Below are positions 18,423 through 27,067 of a stretch of 48,140 nucleotides of DNA, in pieces. The DNA is from an uncultured Micrococcales bacterium (lineage in GTDB: Bacteria > Actinomycetota > Actinomycetes > Actinomycetales > Microbacteriaceae). The position numbers were made by a program, and so were the translations under genes. The stretch spans positions 1 to 48,140 of the forward strand of contig CAILDA010000133.1 of NCBI GenBank assembly GCA_903832875.1, read 5' to 3'. The notes beneath the pieces were generated by a model, which made no database searches, was not told the DNA's origin, and saw only the letters and a program-made list of their open reading frames with translations. How positions within the stretch are numbered: the stretch's first letter is position 1; each line of letters begins with the position of its first letter.

Positions 18423-20247
18423 CCTTGAAGGCATTACGTTAGCTGATCGCTATCAAATAACTGAGGTTATCGCTCGCGGTGGCATGGCAACTGTTTATCT
18501 TGGTAAGGACATCCGTCTAGATCGTCAAGTTGCAATCAAGATTATTCATCCCCACCTTTCAGATGATCCTGTGTTTAGAGACAAGTTCTTTAGAGAAGCA
18601 AGAATGCTAGCAAAGGTAGCGCATTCAAATTTGGTAAATATTTTTGACCAGGGTGATGACCAAGATCATGCCTTCATTGTTTTGGAATTGGTTGAAGGTA
18701 TTACTCTTCGAGATGCTTTGAAGAACTTTGGCTCGTTGCGTTCGGAACAAATAGTGCAGGTCTCGAGAGCTGTGCTATCTGCCTTAGCTCAGGCACATCA
18801 GAATGGAATTGTTCACAGAGATCTCAAACCAGAGAACATACTGCTCGCCGATGACGGCAGAATCAAGGTCACTGACTTTGGTTTAGCTCGAGAACTAACA
18901 GCTAGTACAGATACTGGTTCGCTCGTTGGGACAGTGGCATATCTCGCCCCAGAAGTAATAAAACGAGGCAAAGCTGAAACTGCAAGTGATGTTTACAGCT
19001 TTGGAATATTGCTCTTTGAAATGCTGACCGGTAAACAGCCGTTCCCCGGTGATGATGCGATGCAAATTGCTTTCCGGCACACAACAGAGCGTGTTCCATC
19101 CGCTAAAACCATAAATCCACAAGCTGATACAGCTTTGAATGATTTGATGATTTGGTGCACCGAGCCGCTTGTTGAAAACAGGCCAAATAACGCATACCTA
19201 GCCTTGGCCCATTTAGATAAGTTCTCCGGCAAGGCAAAGACTAATTCTGAAGATCTCGCTCAAACACTTTTGCTATCCGAACAAATCCCTCAAGAGGGCT
19301 TTACCGAAGTTTTAGCTGACCTAGAAAGCCCTGACCAACCAAAACCTTTTGCTAAGTTTTCTTCCAAACTTTTAGCAACTAGATGGCTGGTAGCAAGTCT
19401 TATCGCAGTCAGCGCAGGATCTTTCGGTGGTTGGTATTACGGATCTGGTCCAGGCGCTTTGTTGGCTATTCCTAGCATCACGGATAAGAATCAAAGCCAA
19501 GCCACTGCTCTTCTAACTCCCCTAACTGAAAACATAACCATAAGAAAAGTCTTCAGCAGCACATTCACAGAAGGACAGGTTATTGGTTCTGAACCCGGTG
19601 CTGGTGTTTTAGTTCCTCGAGGCATGAACATCACCATTCTGGTTTCCAAAGGAAAAGAGTATGTTGCTGTTCCAGCACTCCAAGGACTTGACCTAGTTAC
19701 CGCAACAGCAAAAATAATTGGAGCCAGATTAGCCGTTGGAAAGGTATCTGAATGGTTTAATGCTGAGCACCCAATTGGCACGGTTTATAACTATTCAGGT
19801 GAAGATGGCACCGAGCTTGCCGTTGCATCTGGAGTTGATCTAAAAGTTTCCTTGGGTGCAATTCCCGTTGTTGCAGGCTTCCCTAAGAATGTTGCCAAGG
19901 CCGCCTTGGAAGCTGCTGGACTAAACGTACGCGTAGTCGCATCTAAATATTCAAGTAGCGTCGCTAAAGGGCAAGTTATTGCTGTAGTTCCAGACGAACC
20001 TGAAATAGGCAAAGGATCTTCAATCAAACTAGTTGTGAGCCTCGGCCCTGAAACTGTGAAGATGCCTCAGGTCAAAGGTGAAACTATTTTGGCGGCTAAA
20101 TCACTGCTCGAATCATTGGGCTTGAAAGTAATCATCGATACCAAGTGGCTCACCAAAGATTATGGAATTAAGCGCATTACAGGTGCAAGCGAAACTGCGG
20201 GAGCAACTCTCAAAGTTGGACAGAGTGTAACTATCAGATCTCGCTAG
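18415..20247 (+). CDS. pknL: Ser/Thr protein kinase with four PASTA domains (PknL-like)
   Basis: This is a membrane Hanks-type kinase that couples extracellular wall fragments to phosphorylation inside the cell. The 610-residue protein has an intact kinase domain (about 13-270): P-loop ARGGMATVY, Lys42, HRDLKPEN with Asp136, and DFG 154-156. One membrane segment follows (about 321-340), then four PASTA repeats to the C terminus. By position beside the prenyl synthase, Rv2175c-like and DAHP synthase genes it corresponds to mycobacterial PknL, although PknB-type kinases also carry PASTA repeats and PknB was not seen in this window. It overlaps the LysM gene by eight bases and ends three bases from convergent aroG. 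Confidence 0.95.
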   Translation: MSNLEGITLADRYQITEVIARGGMATVYLGKDIRLDRQVAIKIIHPHLSDDPVFRDKFFREARMLAKVAHSNLVNIFDQGDDQDHAFIVLELVEGITLRDALKNFGSLRSEQIVQVSRAVLSALAQAHQNGIVHRDLKPENILLADDGRIKVTDFGLARELTASTDTGSLVGTVAYLAPEVIKRGKAETASDVYSFGILLFEMLTGKQPFPGDDAMQIAFRHTTERVPSAKTINPQADTALNDLMIWCTEPLVENRPNNAYLALAHLDKFSGKAKTNSEDLAQTLLLSEQIPQEGFTEVLADLESPDQPKPFAKFSSKLLATRWLVASLIAVSAGSFGGWYYGSGPGALLAIPSITDKNQSQATALLTPLTENITIRKVFSSTFTEGQVIGSEPGAGVLVPRGMNITILVSKGKEYVAVPALQGLDLVTATAKIIGARLAVGKVSEWFNAEHPIGTVYNYSGEDGTELAVASGVDLKVSLGAIPVVAGFPKNVAKAALEAAGLNVRVVASKYSSSVAKGQVIAVVPDEPEIGKGSSIKLVVSLGPETVKMPQVKGETILAAKSLLESLGLKVIIDTKWLTKDYGIKRITGASETAGATLKVGQSVTIRSR

Positions 20248-20250
20248 AGA

Positions 20251-21618
20251 TTACCTGGCAGCTAGCTCTTCGGCAACTAAGAAAGCTAACTCCAAAGACT
20301 GTGAATGGTTCAGTCTTGGATCACAAAGTGATTCGTATCTAGATTCCAAAGTTTTCTCATCAATGTGTTCACTGCCACCAAGGCACTCTGCAACATCATC
20401 GCCAGTAAGTTCAACGTGCACTCCACCAGGGAAAGTTCCCAGAGCGCGGTGAACTTCAAAGAAGCCTTTTACTTCATCCATGACATCATCAAATCTTCTA
20501 GATTTGTAACCGTTCTTTGTAGTGATGCCATTACCGTGCATCGGGTCTGTAATCCAAAGTGGTTGAGCACCTGCATCTCTAACTGCTTCAACAAGCTTTG
20601 GCAGTGCCTCACGAATCATGCCCGTGCCCATACGTGTGATGAAAGTCAATCGGCCTGGTTCCCTATTTGGGTCAAGCTTTTCGATTAGAGCCATGACATC
20701 GTCAACGGATGTGCTTGGACCAAGTTTGACACCCAGTGGGTTTCTTACTCTTGATAGGAAGTCAACATGTGCGCCATCTAGCTGACGTGTTCGTTCACCA
20801 ATCCAAATAAAGTGAGCACTGGTGTCATACGGAGTTCCAGTTCTTGAATCGATGCGAGTCATAGGTCGTTCGTAATCGAAGAGCAAACCTTCGTGACTGG
20901 TATAAAACTCAGTTGTTCTTAGTTCACTGAAGTTCGCACCACAGGCTGCCATAAACTTGATGGCTTTATCGATTTCACGAGCCATCACTTCATAGCGAGA
21001 GTTAGCTGGGTTATCAGTAAAGCCTTTATTCCACTCATGAACCGAACGAAGATCGGCGAAGCCACCCATGGTGAAAGCTCTAATCAGATTCAAAGTTGAC
21101 GCTGAGGTGTTGTATGCCTGCAACAATCGCTTTGGATCTGGTGTTCTTGATTCAGTTGTGAAGTCATAGCCGTTTACTGCATCACCACGGTAAGCAGGAA
21201 GGGTTAGTTCTTCTCTTGTCTCTGTATCAGATGAGCGAGGCTTAGCAAATTGTCCAGCCATGCGGCCCATTTTGATAACTGGCATTGATGCGCCGTAGGT
21301 AAGCACAACTGCCATCTGCAGCAAAGTCTTTACTCTGTTTCGAATCCGATCTGCAGTTGCATCTGCAAAAGTTTCGGCACAGTCTCCACCTTGGAGCAAG
21401 AAAGCTTTACCGGCAGCTGCTTGAGCAATACGGTCTTTCAAAATATCAACCTCACCAGCAAAAACCAGTGGTGGGTATTTAGCTAGGGTCTGGCGAACCT
21501 GCTCGAGTTGATCAGCATCAGGCCAGGTTGGTTGCTGTGCTGCTACAAGGTTGCGAAAATTATCCAAACCTTTGATAACGGCTGGATCTGCTTTAACTAC
21601 TGTTTCGTATGAAGCCAA
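20251..21618 (-). CDS. aroG: 3-deoxy-D-arabino-heptulosonate-7-phosphate synthase, class II
   Basis: The enzyme condenses phosphoenolpyruvate and erythrose 4-phosphate, the first step of the shikimate pathway. The 455-residue protein is clearly the class II (plant/mycobacterial) type: LLQGGDCAETFAD, MGRMAGQFAKPRS, TDPMHGNG and GGVHVELTGDDVAEC. In mycobacteria this enzyme forms a complex with a chorismate mutase of a different class; the AroH-type mutase at 37370 is not expected to do so. The start is TTG 21618 (MASYETVV), with AAGGA about ten bases upstream. It is last in a probable ROK kinase - acyltransferase - aroG operon. Confidence 0.95.
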   Translation of the reverse strand: MASYETVVKADPAVIKGLDNFRNLVAAQQPTWPDADQLEQVRQTLAKYPPLVFAGEVDILKDRIAQAAAGKAFLLQGGDCAETFADATADRIRNRVKTLLQMAVVLTYGASMPVIKMGRMAGQFAKPRSSDTETREELTLPAYRGDAVNGYDFTTESRTPDPKRLLQAYNTSASTLNLIRAFTMGGFADLRSVHEWNKGFTDNPANSRYEVMAREIDKAIKFMAACGANFSELRTTEFYTSHEGLLFDYERPMTRIDSRTGTPYDTSAHFIWIGERTRQLDGAHVDFLSRVRNPLGVKLGPSTSVDDVMALIEKLDPNREPGRLTFITRMGTGMIREALPKLVEAVRDAGAQPLWITDPMHGNGITTKNGYKSRRFDDVMDEVKGFFEVHRALGTFPGGVHVELTGDDVAECLGGSEHIDEKTLESRYESLCDPRLNHSQSLELAFLVAEELAAR

Positions 21619-21649
21619 TTCTTTTGTGTCCTTTTTCTTGGGTTGGTTT

Positions 21650-22327
21650 TTAGCGACGTTTATCTCTGAGAGTTGAGGCGTATACGTCGTTGTATTCCTG
21701 CCCGCTGAGCTTCATTAGTTCATACAGAATTTCATCGGTTACCGCTCGAAGCACTAAGCGGTCACCTTCCATGCCAGTAAATCTTGAGAAATCTAATGGT
21801 TCTCCAACCACGACACCAATACGTCTAATTCGTGGAAATCTTCTGCCGATAGGTTGAACTTTTTCGGTATCAATCATGGCAACTGGAAAAACTGGAACTT
21901 TAGCTTCCAAAACCATACGAGCAATACCAGTTCTACCGCGGAACAAACGTCCATCAGGACTTCTCGTTCCTTCTGGGTAAATACCAAGCAGTTGGCCTTG
22001 GCCTAAAACACCTAAACCAGTGTTCAGAGCAGCCTCAGAAGCTTTACCACCACTGCGGTCAATAGGTAGTTGACCAGTTCCTTTGAAGAACCAGCGACTC
22101 AGAGTTCCCTTTATACCTTTACCGGTGAAGTATTCACTCTTGGCAAGAAATACCACTGGACGGCGAAGCATCAATGGCAGAAATATTGAATCTGAAAACG
22201 AAAGGTGATTGCTAGCCAAAATAGCTGCACCATCGGTAGGAATCTTTTCTGATCCTCTAACCCAAGGTCGGAACAAGACTTTAAGGATTGGCCCTAGAAC
22301 AATGTTTTTCAGCAGGAAATACCACAT
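21650..22327 (-). CDS. 1-acyl-sn-glycerol-3-phosphate acyltransferase (PlsC family)
   Basis: The 225-residue membrane-associated enzyme transfers an acyl chain to lysophosphatidic acid or a related acceptor. It has the catalytic HX4D motif NHLSFSD (His41, Asp46), the acceptor motif EGTRSPDGRLF and the Pro-containing motif VPVFPVAMI. A strong GGAGG lies six bases before ATG 22327. It follows the ROK kinase gene after 42 bases. The acceptor cannot be decided by sequence; phospholipid synthesis is most likely. Confidence 0.9.
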   Translation of the reverse strand: MWYFLLKNIVLGPILKVLFRPWVRGSEKIPTDGAAILASNHLSFSDSIFLPLMLRRPVVFLAKSEYFTGKGIKGTLSRWFFKGTGQLPIDRSGGKASEAALNTGLGVLGQGQLLGIYPEGTRSPDGRLFRGRTGIARMVLEAKVPVFPVAMIDTEKVQPIGRRFPRIRRIGVVVGEPLDFSRFTGMEGDRLVLRAVTDEILYELMKLSGQEYNDVYASTLRDKRR

Positions 22328-22369
22328 GGTGCACCTCCGATCGTGGCTAAAGCTAGTTGAACTATAAGT

Positions 22370-23320
22370 TTATCTGCCTGCAGTATGCACTCTGGCAAGG
22401 TCTGCTGCCCCGACTACCCCAGCATCGTTGACTAACTCAGCTGCAACCAACTTCAATTCAGGTCTAAAACCTCTTGCAGGCAAGTGTTCCAGGTAAGCCT
22501 TACGAATTGGAGCTAGCAGCAACTCCCCAGCAGCGCTTACCCCACCACCAATAACAACAACTTCAGGGTCTAAAACAGCTACCAAGGTAGCAATTGCTAT
22601 TCCTAGGTTGGTTCCAAGATCAGCAAGAAGACCTAAAGCTGCCTCATCCCCTTCTTGAATAGCCTGATAGACCTCAGTTCCAGTCAATTCCCCAGCTGCA
22701 TTGGCTAGTTCGATGAGCCTAGAAGCAGATGCAGCGCCTGTGGCTACCAACTCTTTTGCTGAGTTCAATAGCGCTGTTCCTGAACCATATTGCTCTAAAC
22801 AGCCTTTCTGACCGCAACCGCAAAGTTTTCCATCTGCAATGAAACGCATGTGACCTAACTCTGCCCCGATACCAAAGCCGCCTCTAAAGAGCTCCCCGTT
22901 GGCAACGATTGCTCCGCCAACGCCTGTTCCAACAGTCAACATGAGCATGTGCTTGCTGCCTCGTCCAGCGCCAAAGCGGTACTCAGCCCAGCCAGCAGCA
23001 TTCGCATCATTGTCGATGACTACAGGTAGCCCAAGTTTCTCTTCAAGTTTTGCCTTCAGCGGCTCTTTTGGATATCTCAGGTTAGGCGAATAAACCACTC
23101 TGGACTGTTCTGCATCGATAAATCCGGCAGCAGCCACTCCAACCGAGTCAACCTCTTGGCCAGCTCGAAGCTCAGTTACCATCTCAACAACGGCTTGGAA
23201 AAGAGCTTCTGAGTCGTGTGAGGGGGTGGGAACTTTGAGTTCCCTAAGGATTTCCCCGGTCGGGTTAACCAAGGCACCAGCGATCTTGGTGCCTCCGATG
23301 TCGATTCCGACGGTATTCAT
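22370..23320 (-). CDS. ROK-family sugar kinase, probable glucokinase
   Basis: The 316-residue protein has the ROK ATP-binding start VGIDIGGTKIAGALV, the sugar-site ELGHMRF and the zinc motif CGCGQKGCLEQYG. There is no N-terminal HTH, so it is a kinase and not a ROK repressor. Glucose is the usual substrate of this actinobacterial subfamily, but fructose or another sugar is possible. The ATG at 23320 has AGGAA upstream. A -10-like TATAAA on the minus strand at 23362-23367 may start the three-gene operon with plsC and aroG; no convincing -35 was seen. Confidence 0.9.
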   Translation of the reverse strand: MNTVGIDIGGTKIAGALVNPTGEILRELKVPTPSHDSEALFQAVVEMVTELRAGQEVDSVGVAAAGFIDAEQSRVVYSPNLRYPKEPLKAKLEEKLGLPVVIDNDANAAGWAEYRFGAGRGSKHMLMLTVGTGVGGAIVANGELFRGGFGIGAELGHMRFIADGKLCGCGQKGCLEQYGSGTALLNSAKELVATGAASASRLIELANAAGELTGTEVYQAIQEGDEAALGLLADLGTNLGIAIATLVAVLDPEVVVIGGGVSAAGELLLAPIRKAYLEHLPARGFRPELKLVAAELVNDAGVVGAADLARVHTAGR

Positions 23321-23470
23321 GGGTTTCCTTCTAAGTGTTCTGCAACGACTAACCTCGTAAGTTTATAGCCTAGAACCGCTTCCAGACTAGGCAGATTAGG
23401 TGAATTATGGGCCTTGAGACAGGTAGAGTTATCAAAAGTTTCATTTGAACGTATCCAACTGGAGGCTGTC

Positions 23471-25309
23471 TTGAAAATCAATGAAATCCCATTAGTCGTT
23501 GTATCTGACCCAAAAACGAACATCACTGATCTGTTTATAGACAGAGTCAAAAAAGACCCAAAACTTCCTCTGATGTCAAAGCAAGTCGAACCAGGCGTCT
23601 GGGTTGATGTTACTGCTGCTGAATATCTTGCAGAAGTTAAAGCTCTAGCAAAGGGATTCATAGCTTCAGGCATTGAACCTGGTCAACGCGTTGGCATCAT
23701 GAGCCACACCAGATATGAATGGGCTTTGTGTGACTTTGCACTTTGGTTCGCTGGTGCAGTATCTGTTCCAATTTACGAAAGTTCTGCTCCGAGTCAAATC
23801 GAATGGATCCTTGGTGACTCAGGTGCTATTGCTGGAATTTTTGAGGACGAAGAGTTACTGAGCCTTTTCAAAACAGTCAAGAAATCTTTGCCTGATGTAA
23901 AGAAGACTTGGACTTTTGACAAGAGCGACTTAAGTGACCTTGTTGATCTTGGAACTAAAATTTCTGACGAAGTTCTAGAAGCAAGAAGAACAACTGCTGG
24001 TCTTCAAGACTTAGCAACAATTATTTACACCTCTGGAACAACTGGACAACCTAAGGGCTGTGAACTTTTGCATCAGGGTTTCGTTGATCTTTCTAGAAAT
24101 GCGCAAGCTGTTCTGCCAGAAGTTGTTTGCCCTGGTGGTTCAACTATTTTGTTCTTGCCGATGGCTCACGTGTTTGCCAGATTCGTTTCAGTTCTTTGTA
24201 TTGCTGGTGGTGTTCAAGTTGGTCACCAACCAGATGCCAAGAGTGTTGCTCCTGCGATGCAGAGCTTCCACCCTACTTTCCTGCTTGCTGTTCCTCGAGT
24301 CTTCGAGAAGGTATACAACTCAGCTGAGCAACGCGCTGAAGCCGGCGGCAAAGGAAAGATTTTCCATGCTGCTGCTGAAACTGCTATTGCTTGGTCTATG
24401 GCGCTGGATACCAAGAAGGGTCCTAGCCTTGGTTTGAACCTAAAGCACAAAGTATTCGACGCTCTTGTCTATAAGAAGCTTCGTGCTGCTATGGGTGGCA
24501 GAGTGAAATATGCAATCAGCGGTGGTGGCCCACTAGGAGCAAGACTTGGTCACTTCTACCGCGCTATCGGTCTAATTGTTCTTGAAGGTTATGGCCTTAC
24601 CGAAACAACTGCACCAGTAACTATTGGTCGCCCTAACAACGTCAAGATTGGCAAAGTTGGTTTCCCACTACCTGGTTGTGGTGTGAAGATTGCCGATGAC
24701 GGTGAGATCTGGCTTCGCGGAACTAACGTTCTGAAGAGCTACTGGAATAACAAACAGGCAACCAAGTCAACCTTCGATGGAGACTGGTTCAAAACTGGTG
24801 ACATCGGTGCTCTTGATGAAGATGGCTTCTTAGCTATCACTGGTCGCAAGAAGGAACTCATAATTACTGCTGGTGGCAAGAACGTTGCTCCAGCTCTTCT
24901 TGAAGATCCACTTCGCGCCAACCCGCTAATCAGCCAGGCTGTTGTCATTGGTGATGCAAAGCCTTTCGTTTCAGTGCTTATTTCAATTGACGAAGAAATG
25001 CTTCCTATTTGGCTAGAGAACAGCGGCATCAAAGACAAACTGAGCGTTGAGCAAGCTATTTCCAACCCAATTGTGCTAGCTGAAGTCTCTAAAGCAATTG
25101 AAGGTGTTAACTCACATTTCTCAACTGCAGAGTCAATTAGAAAGTTTGCTTTGTTACCGCAGGATCTAACTGAGAAGAGTGGGCATTTGACTCCATCACT
25201 CAAGATCAAGAGATCTGTAGTGGTTGATGACTATTCCCACCTAATTGATGACATCTATGCAGATAGTGCTAAGTCAACCTGTCACAACATCGGTGATTAC
25301 AAGATCTAA
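23471..25309 (+). CDS. Long-chain acyl-CoA synthetase (FadD15-like)
   Basis: This AMP-forming ligase activates fatty acids as CoA thioesters. The 612-residue protein has the adenylate signature YTSGTTGQPKGCEL, the EGYGLTETTAP motif, the FKTGDIGALDEDGFL motif and the C-terminal Lys loop (GRKKELIITAGGKNVAP). I start at TTG 23471 because GGAGG lies five bases upstream; the frame is open 19 codons further, but that part carries no start signal. The end overlaps the convergent def gene by four bases. Similarity is to the FadD15/FAA1 group, which handles medium to long chains. Confidence 0.92.
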   Translation: MKINEIPLVVVSDPKTNITDLFIDRVKKDPKLPLMSKQVEPGVWVDVTAAEYLAEVKALAKGFIASGIEPGQRVGIMSHTRYEWALCDFALWFAGAVSVPIYESSAPSQIEWILGDSGAIAGIFEDEELLSLFKTVKKSLPDVKKTWTFDKSDLSDLVDLGTKISDEVLEARRTTAGLQDLATIIYTSGTTGQPKGCELLHQGFVDLSRNAQAVLPEVVCPGGSTILFLPMAHVFARFVSVLCIAGGVQVGHQPDAKSVAPAMQSFHPTFLLAVPRVFEKVYNSAEQRAEAGGKGKIFHAAAETAIAWSMALDTKKGPSLGLNLKHKVFDALVYKKLRAAMGGRVKYAISGGGPLGARLGHFYRAIGLIVLEGYGLTETTAPVTIGRPNNVKIGKVGFPLPGCGVKIADDGEIWLRGTNVLKSYWNNKQATKSTFDGDWFKTGDIGALDEDGFLAITGRKKELIITAGGKNVAPALLEDPLRANPLISQAVVIGDAKPFVSVLISIDEEMLPIWLENSGIKDKLSVEQAISNPIVLAEVSKAIEGVNSHFSTAESIRKFALLPQDLTEKSGHLTPSLKIKRSVVVDDYSHLIDDIYADSAKSTCHNIGDYKI

Positions 25310-25803
25310 CGCATAAACCAATCGGTTTGGCGCAGGGTCTTCATTGCTTCTTTGCGTTCATCTTGGCTAAGCCTGTCTAGATAAAGCATGCCGTCCAGAT
25401 GGTCATACTCATGCTGCAGCGCTTGCGCTAGTAAACCTTCGCCAGCAATTGTTGCGTATGAACCATCTAGTTGATATCCAGATAGTGAAGCTAACGGATA
25501 ACGAAGAACTTTATGCCAAAGTCCAGGTACTGACAGACAACCCTCTTCGAGTAATTCAGGTTCACCGCTAAGTTCTAGTTTTTCTGGATTGATTAGATAG
25601 CCGGCATTACCATTCACGTGATAGCTAAAGATACGAAGTGAGATTCCAATTTGTGGTGCCGCTACCCCAGCTCTGCCAGGTAGCTGAGTTGTTTCTAAGA
25701 GATCAGCAACAATAGCCTCAGTTTTATGATCGAATGCAACGACTAAGTCGCAGGAAGTTTTTAGTACGGGATCACCGTAAAGGCGTATTTCACGAACTGC
25801 CAT
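25306..25803 (-). CDS. def: Peptide deformylase
   Basis: The enzyme removes the N-formyl group from nascent proteins. The 165-residue metalloenzyme has the three family motifs: RAGVAAPQIG (motif 1, with Arg in place of the first Gly), EGCLSVPG (metal Cys) and QHEYDHLDG (two metal His and the catalytic Glu). The ATG directly follows the stop of the MinD-like gene (TAAATG), so it is probably co-expressed with it and pyruvate carboxylase. Peptide deformylase is usually found beside fmt; this may be a second copy or simply relocated. Confidence 0.95.
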   Translation of the reverse strand: MAVREIRLYGDPVLKTSCDLVVAFDHKTEAIVADLLETTQLPGRAGVAAPQIGISLRIFSYHVNGNAGYLINPEKLELSGEPELLEEGCLSVPGLWHKVLRYPLASLSGYQLDGSYATIAGEGLLAQALQHEYDHLDGMLYLDRLSQDERKEAMKTLRQTDWFMR

Positions 25804-26994
25804 TTAGTACTTGGACTTAGCCAAACCTTCAATGACAAGTGCTGCTAGTTCTCTAGCTGCTTCTCTGGTGTTTTTGTGTAATTGATCAAATTTGATAACA
25901 GAACCAGCAGCAAGAGCTGGGTCATAAGGAATCTTCACAACGGCACGAACACGAGATTTGAAGTGAGCTTCAATTTCATCAAGCTTCACAAGGTTAGTTC
26001 CCTGTGTTGCAGTGTTTAGAGCAACAACTGATTGACGAACAAGGTCGCCATAACCATTAGCTTCAAGCCAAGTCAGCGTCTCTGATGCAAGACGAGCCTC
26101 ATCAACTGAACCACCTGAAACAATTACCAAACCATTTGCTCGCTGCAGCGTTGGACGCATAACTGAATGCACAATACCTGTTCCACAGTCAGTCAAAATA
26201 ACTGTGTAATAACGAGCAGCCATGTCAGCTACTACGTTGTAGTCACCTTCATCGAAGGCTTCTGAGAGCATTGGATCGCTATCGGATGCTAAGACGTGCA
26301 ATCTGGTTGCATCTCTTGAAACCATTGTTGAGAAATCAGAGAAACCATCAACGGCAGCTGCGCGGTTAACTACATCACGAACAGTGAATCTAGTTGACTT
26401 GCTCACTCGCTCAGCAAGTGTTCCACGGTCTGGGTTGGCATCGATAGCAATAACGCGATCTTCTCTAACCAGAGCCATAGCCATACCTAGCAAAGTGGTA
26501 ACAGTTGTTTTACCAACACCACCTTTGCGGGTAAGAACTGGAACAAACTTTGCTCCACCTTCAAGAACTGTGCTGATTCGAGCATCAGTATCTTTGCGTT
26601 CTCGAACTCGAAGGTTATCCCCCAGGTTGATTGACTTTAGGGATAGAAAGTAAAGGAATCGTCTAAAACCAGTCTCTGGTGCTGGTCTGTTCTTTGCTGA
26701 GACATCGATAAGTCGATCAGCTGTAAGCATGGCAGCAGGTTCTGGTTGATCAAAGGCATCGCCACGCAGGCTATCTCTGCGAGAGTAACCAGCTTGTGAA
26801 TTAGCAAGAGTGTCAGTTTCAGAAGCTCCACCGGTTGACACGATAGAGGTTGACTCAGTTACAACTTTAATTGAAGAAGTTGAAGGAGTTAGATCAACAG
26901 TTCCTGCATCCAAAACACTCTCAGTTAACTCAGCCGCCACTTGCTCTTCTTTGTTGCGGCGACGTGAAAGTCCACGTTCTGCTTTGTCAGTCAC
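25804..26994 (-). CDS. MinD/ParA-like P-loop ATPase with long N-terminal region
   Basis: The 396-residue protein has about 145 N-terminal residues that are charged and Ser/Thr-rich, including a patch RPAPETGFRRFLYFLSLKSINLG, and then a MinD-type ATPase domain with deviant Walker A RKGGVGKTTV (about residue 155) and the Walker B-like VILTDCGTG. The patch before the ATPase resembles actinobacterial MinD-like proteins associated with secretion or polar processes, not the Min system; no MinC or MinE is near. It may bind the membrane or a partner through the N-terminal region. GTG 26994 has AAGGA upstream. It lies between pyc and def. Function unknown. Confidence 0.85.
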   Translation of the reverse strand: MTDKAERGLSRRRNKEEQVAAELTESVLDAGTVDLTPSTSSIKVVTESTSIVSTGGASETDTLANSQAGYSRRDSLRGDAFDQPEPAAMLTADRLIDVSAKNRPAPETGFRRFLYFLSLKSINLGDNLRVRERKDTDARISTVLEGGAKFVPVLTRKGGVGKTTVTTLLGMAMALVREDRVIAIDANPDRGTLAERVSKSTRFTVRDVVNRAAAVDGFSDFSTMVSRDATRLHVLASDSDPMLSEAFDEGDYNVVADMAARYYTVILTDCGTGIVHSVMRPTLQRANGLVIVSGGSVDEARLASETLTWLEANGYGDLVRQSVVALNTATQGTNLVKLDEIEAHFKSRVRAVVKIPYDPALAAGSVIKFDQLHKNTREAARELAALVIEGLAKSKY

Positions 26995-27067
26995 TGCTAA
27001 ATCCTTATGTCTCTCAGGCTTGAATAATCGCCAAGCCGAACCTTTTGTGCTCTGGTAAGTCTATTCG

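Noticed and set aside
23317-23673. 118-residue open frame on the minus strand upstream of the ROK kinase
   Set aside because: It overlaps the start of the acyl-CoA synthetase on the opposite strand, has no ribosome site or family resemblance, and reads like a shadow frame.
24739-25209. 156-residue minus-strand frame inside the acyl-CoA synthetase
   Set aside because: Complement shadow of conserved adenylate-forming motifs; no start signal.
25804-26994. Classical MinD of a MinCDE system
   Set aside because: No MinC or MinE gene is near, and the long N-terminal region with the RPAP...RRFLYF patch is unlike MinD.
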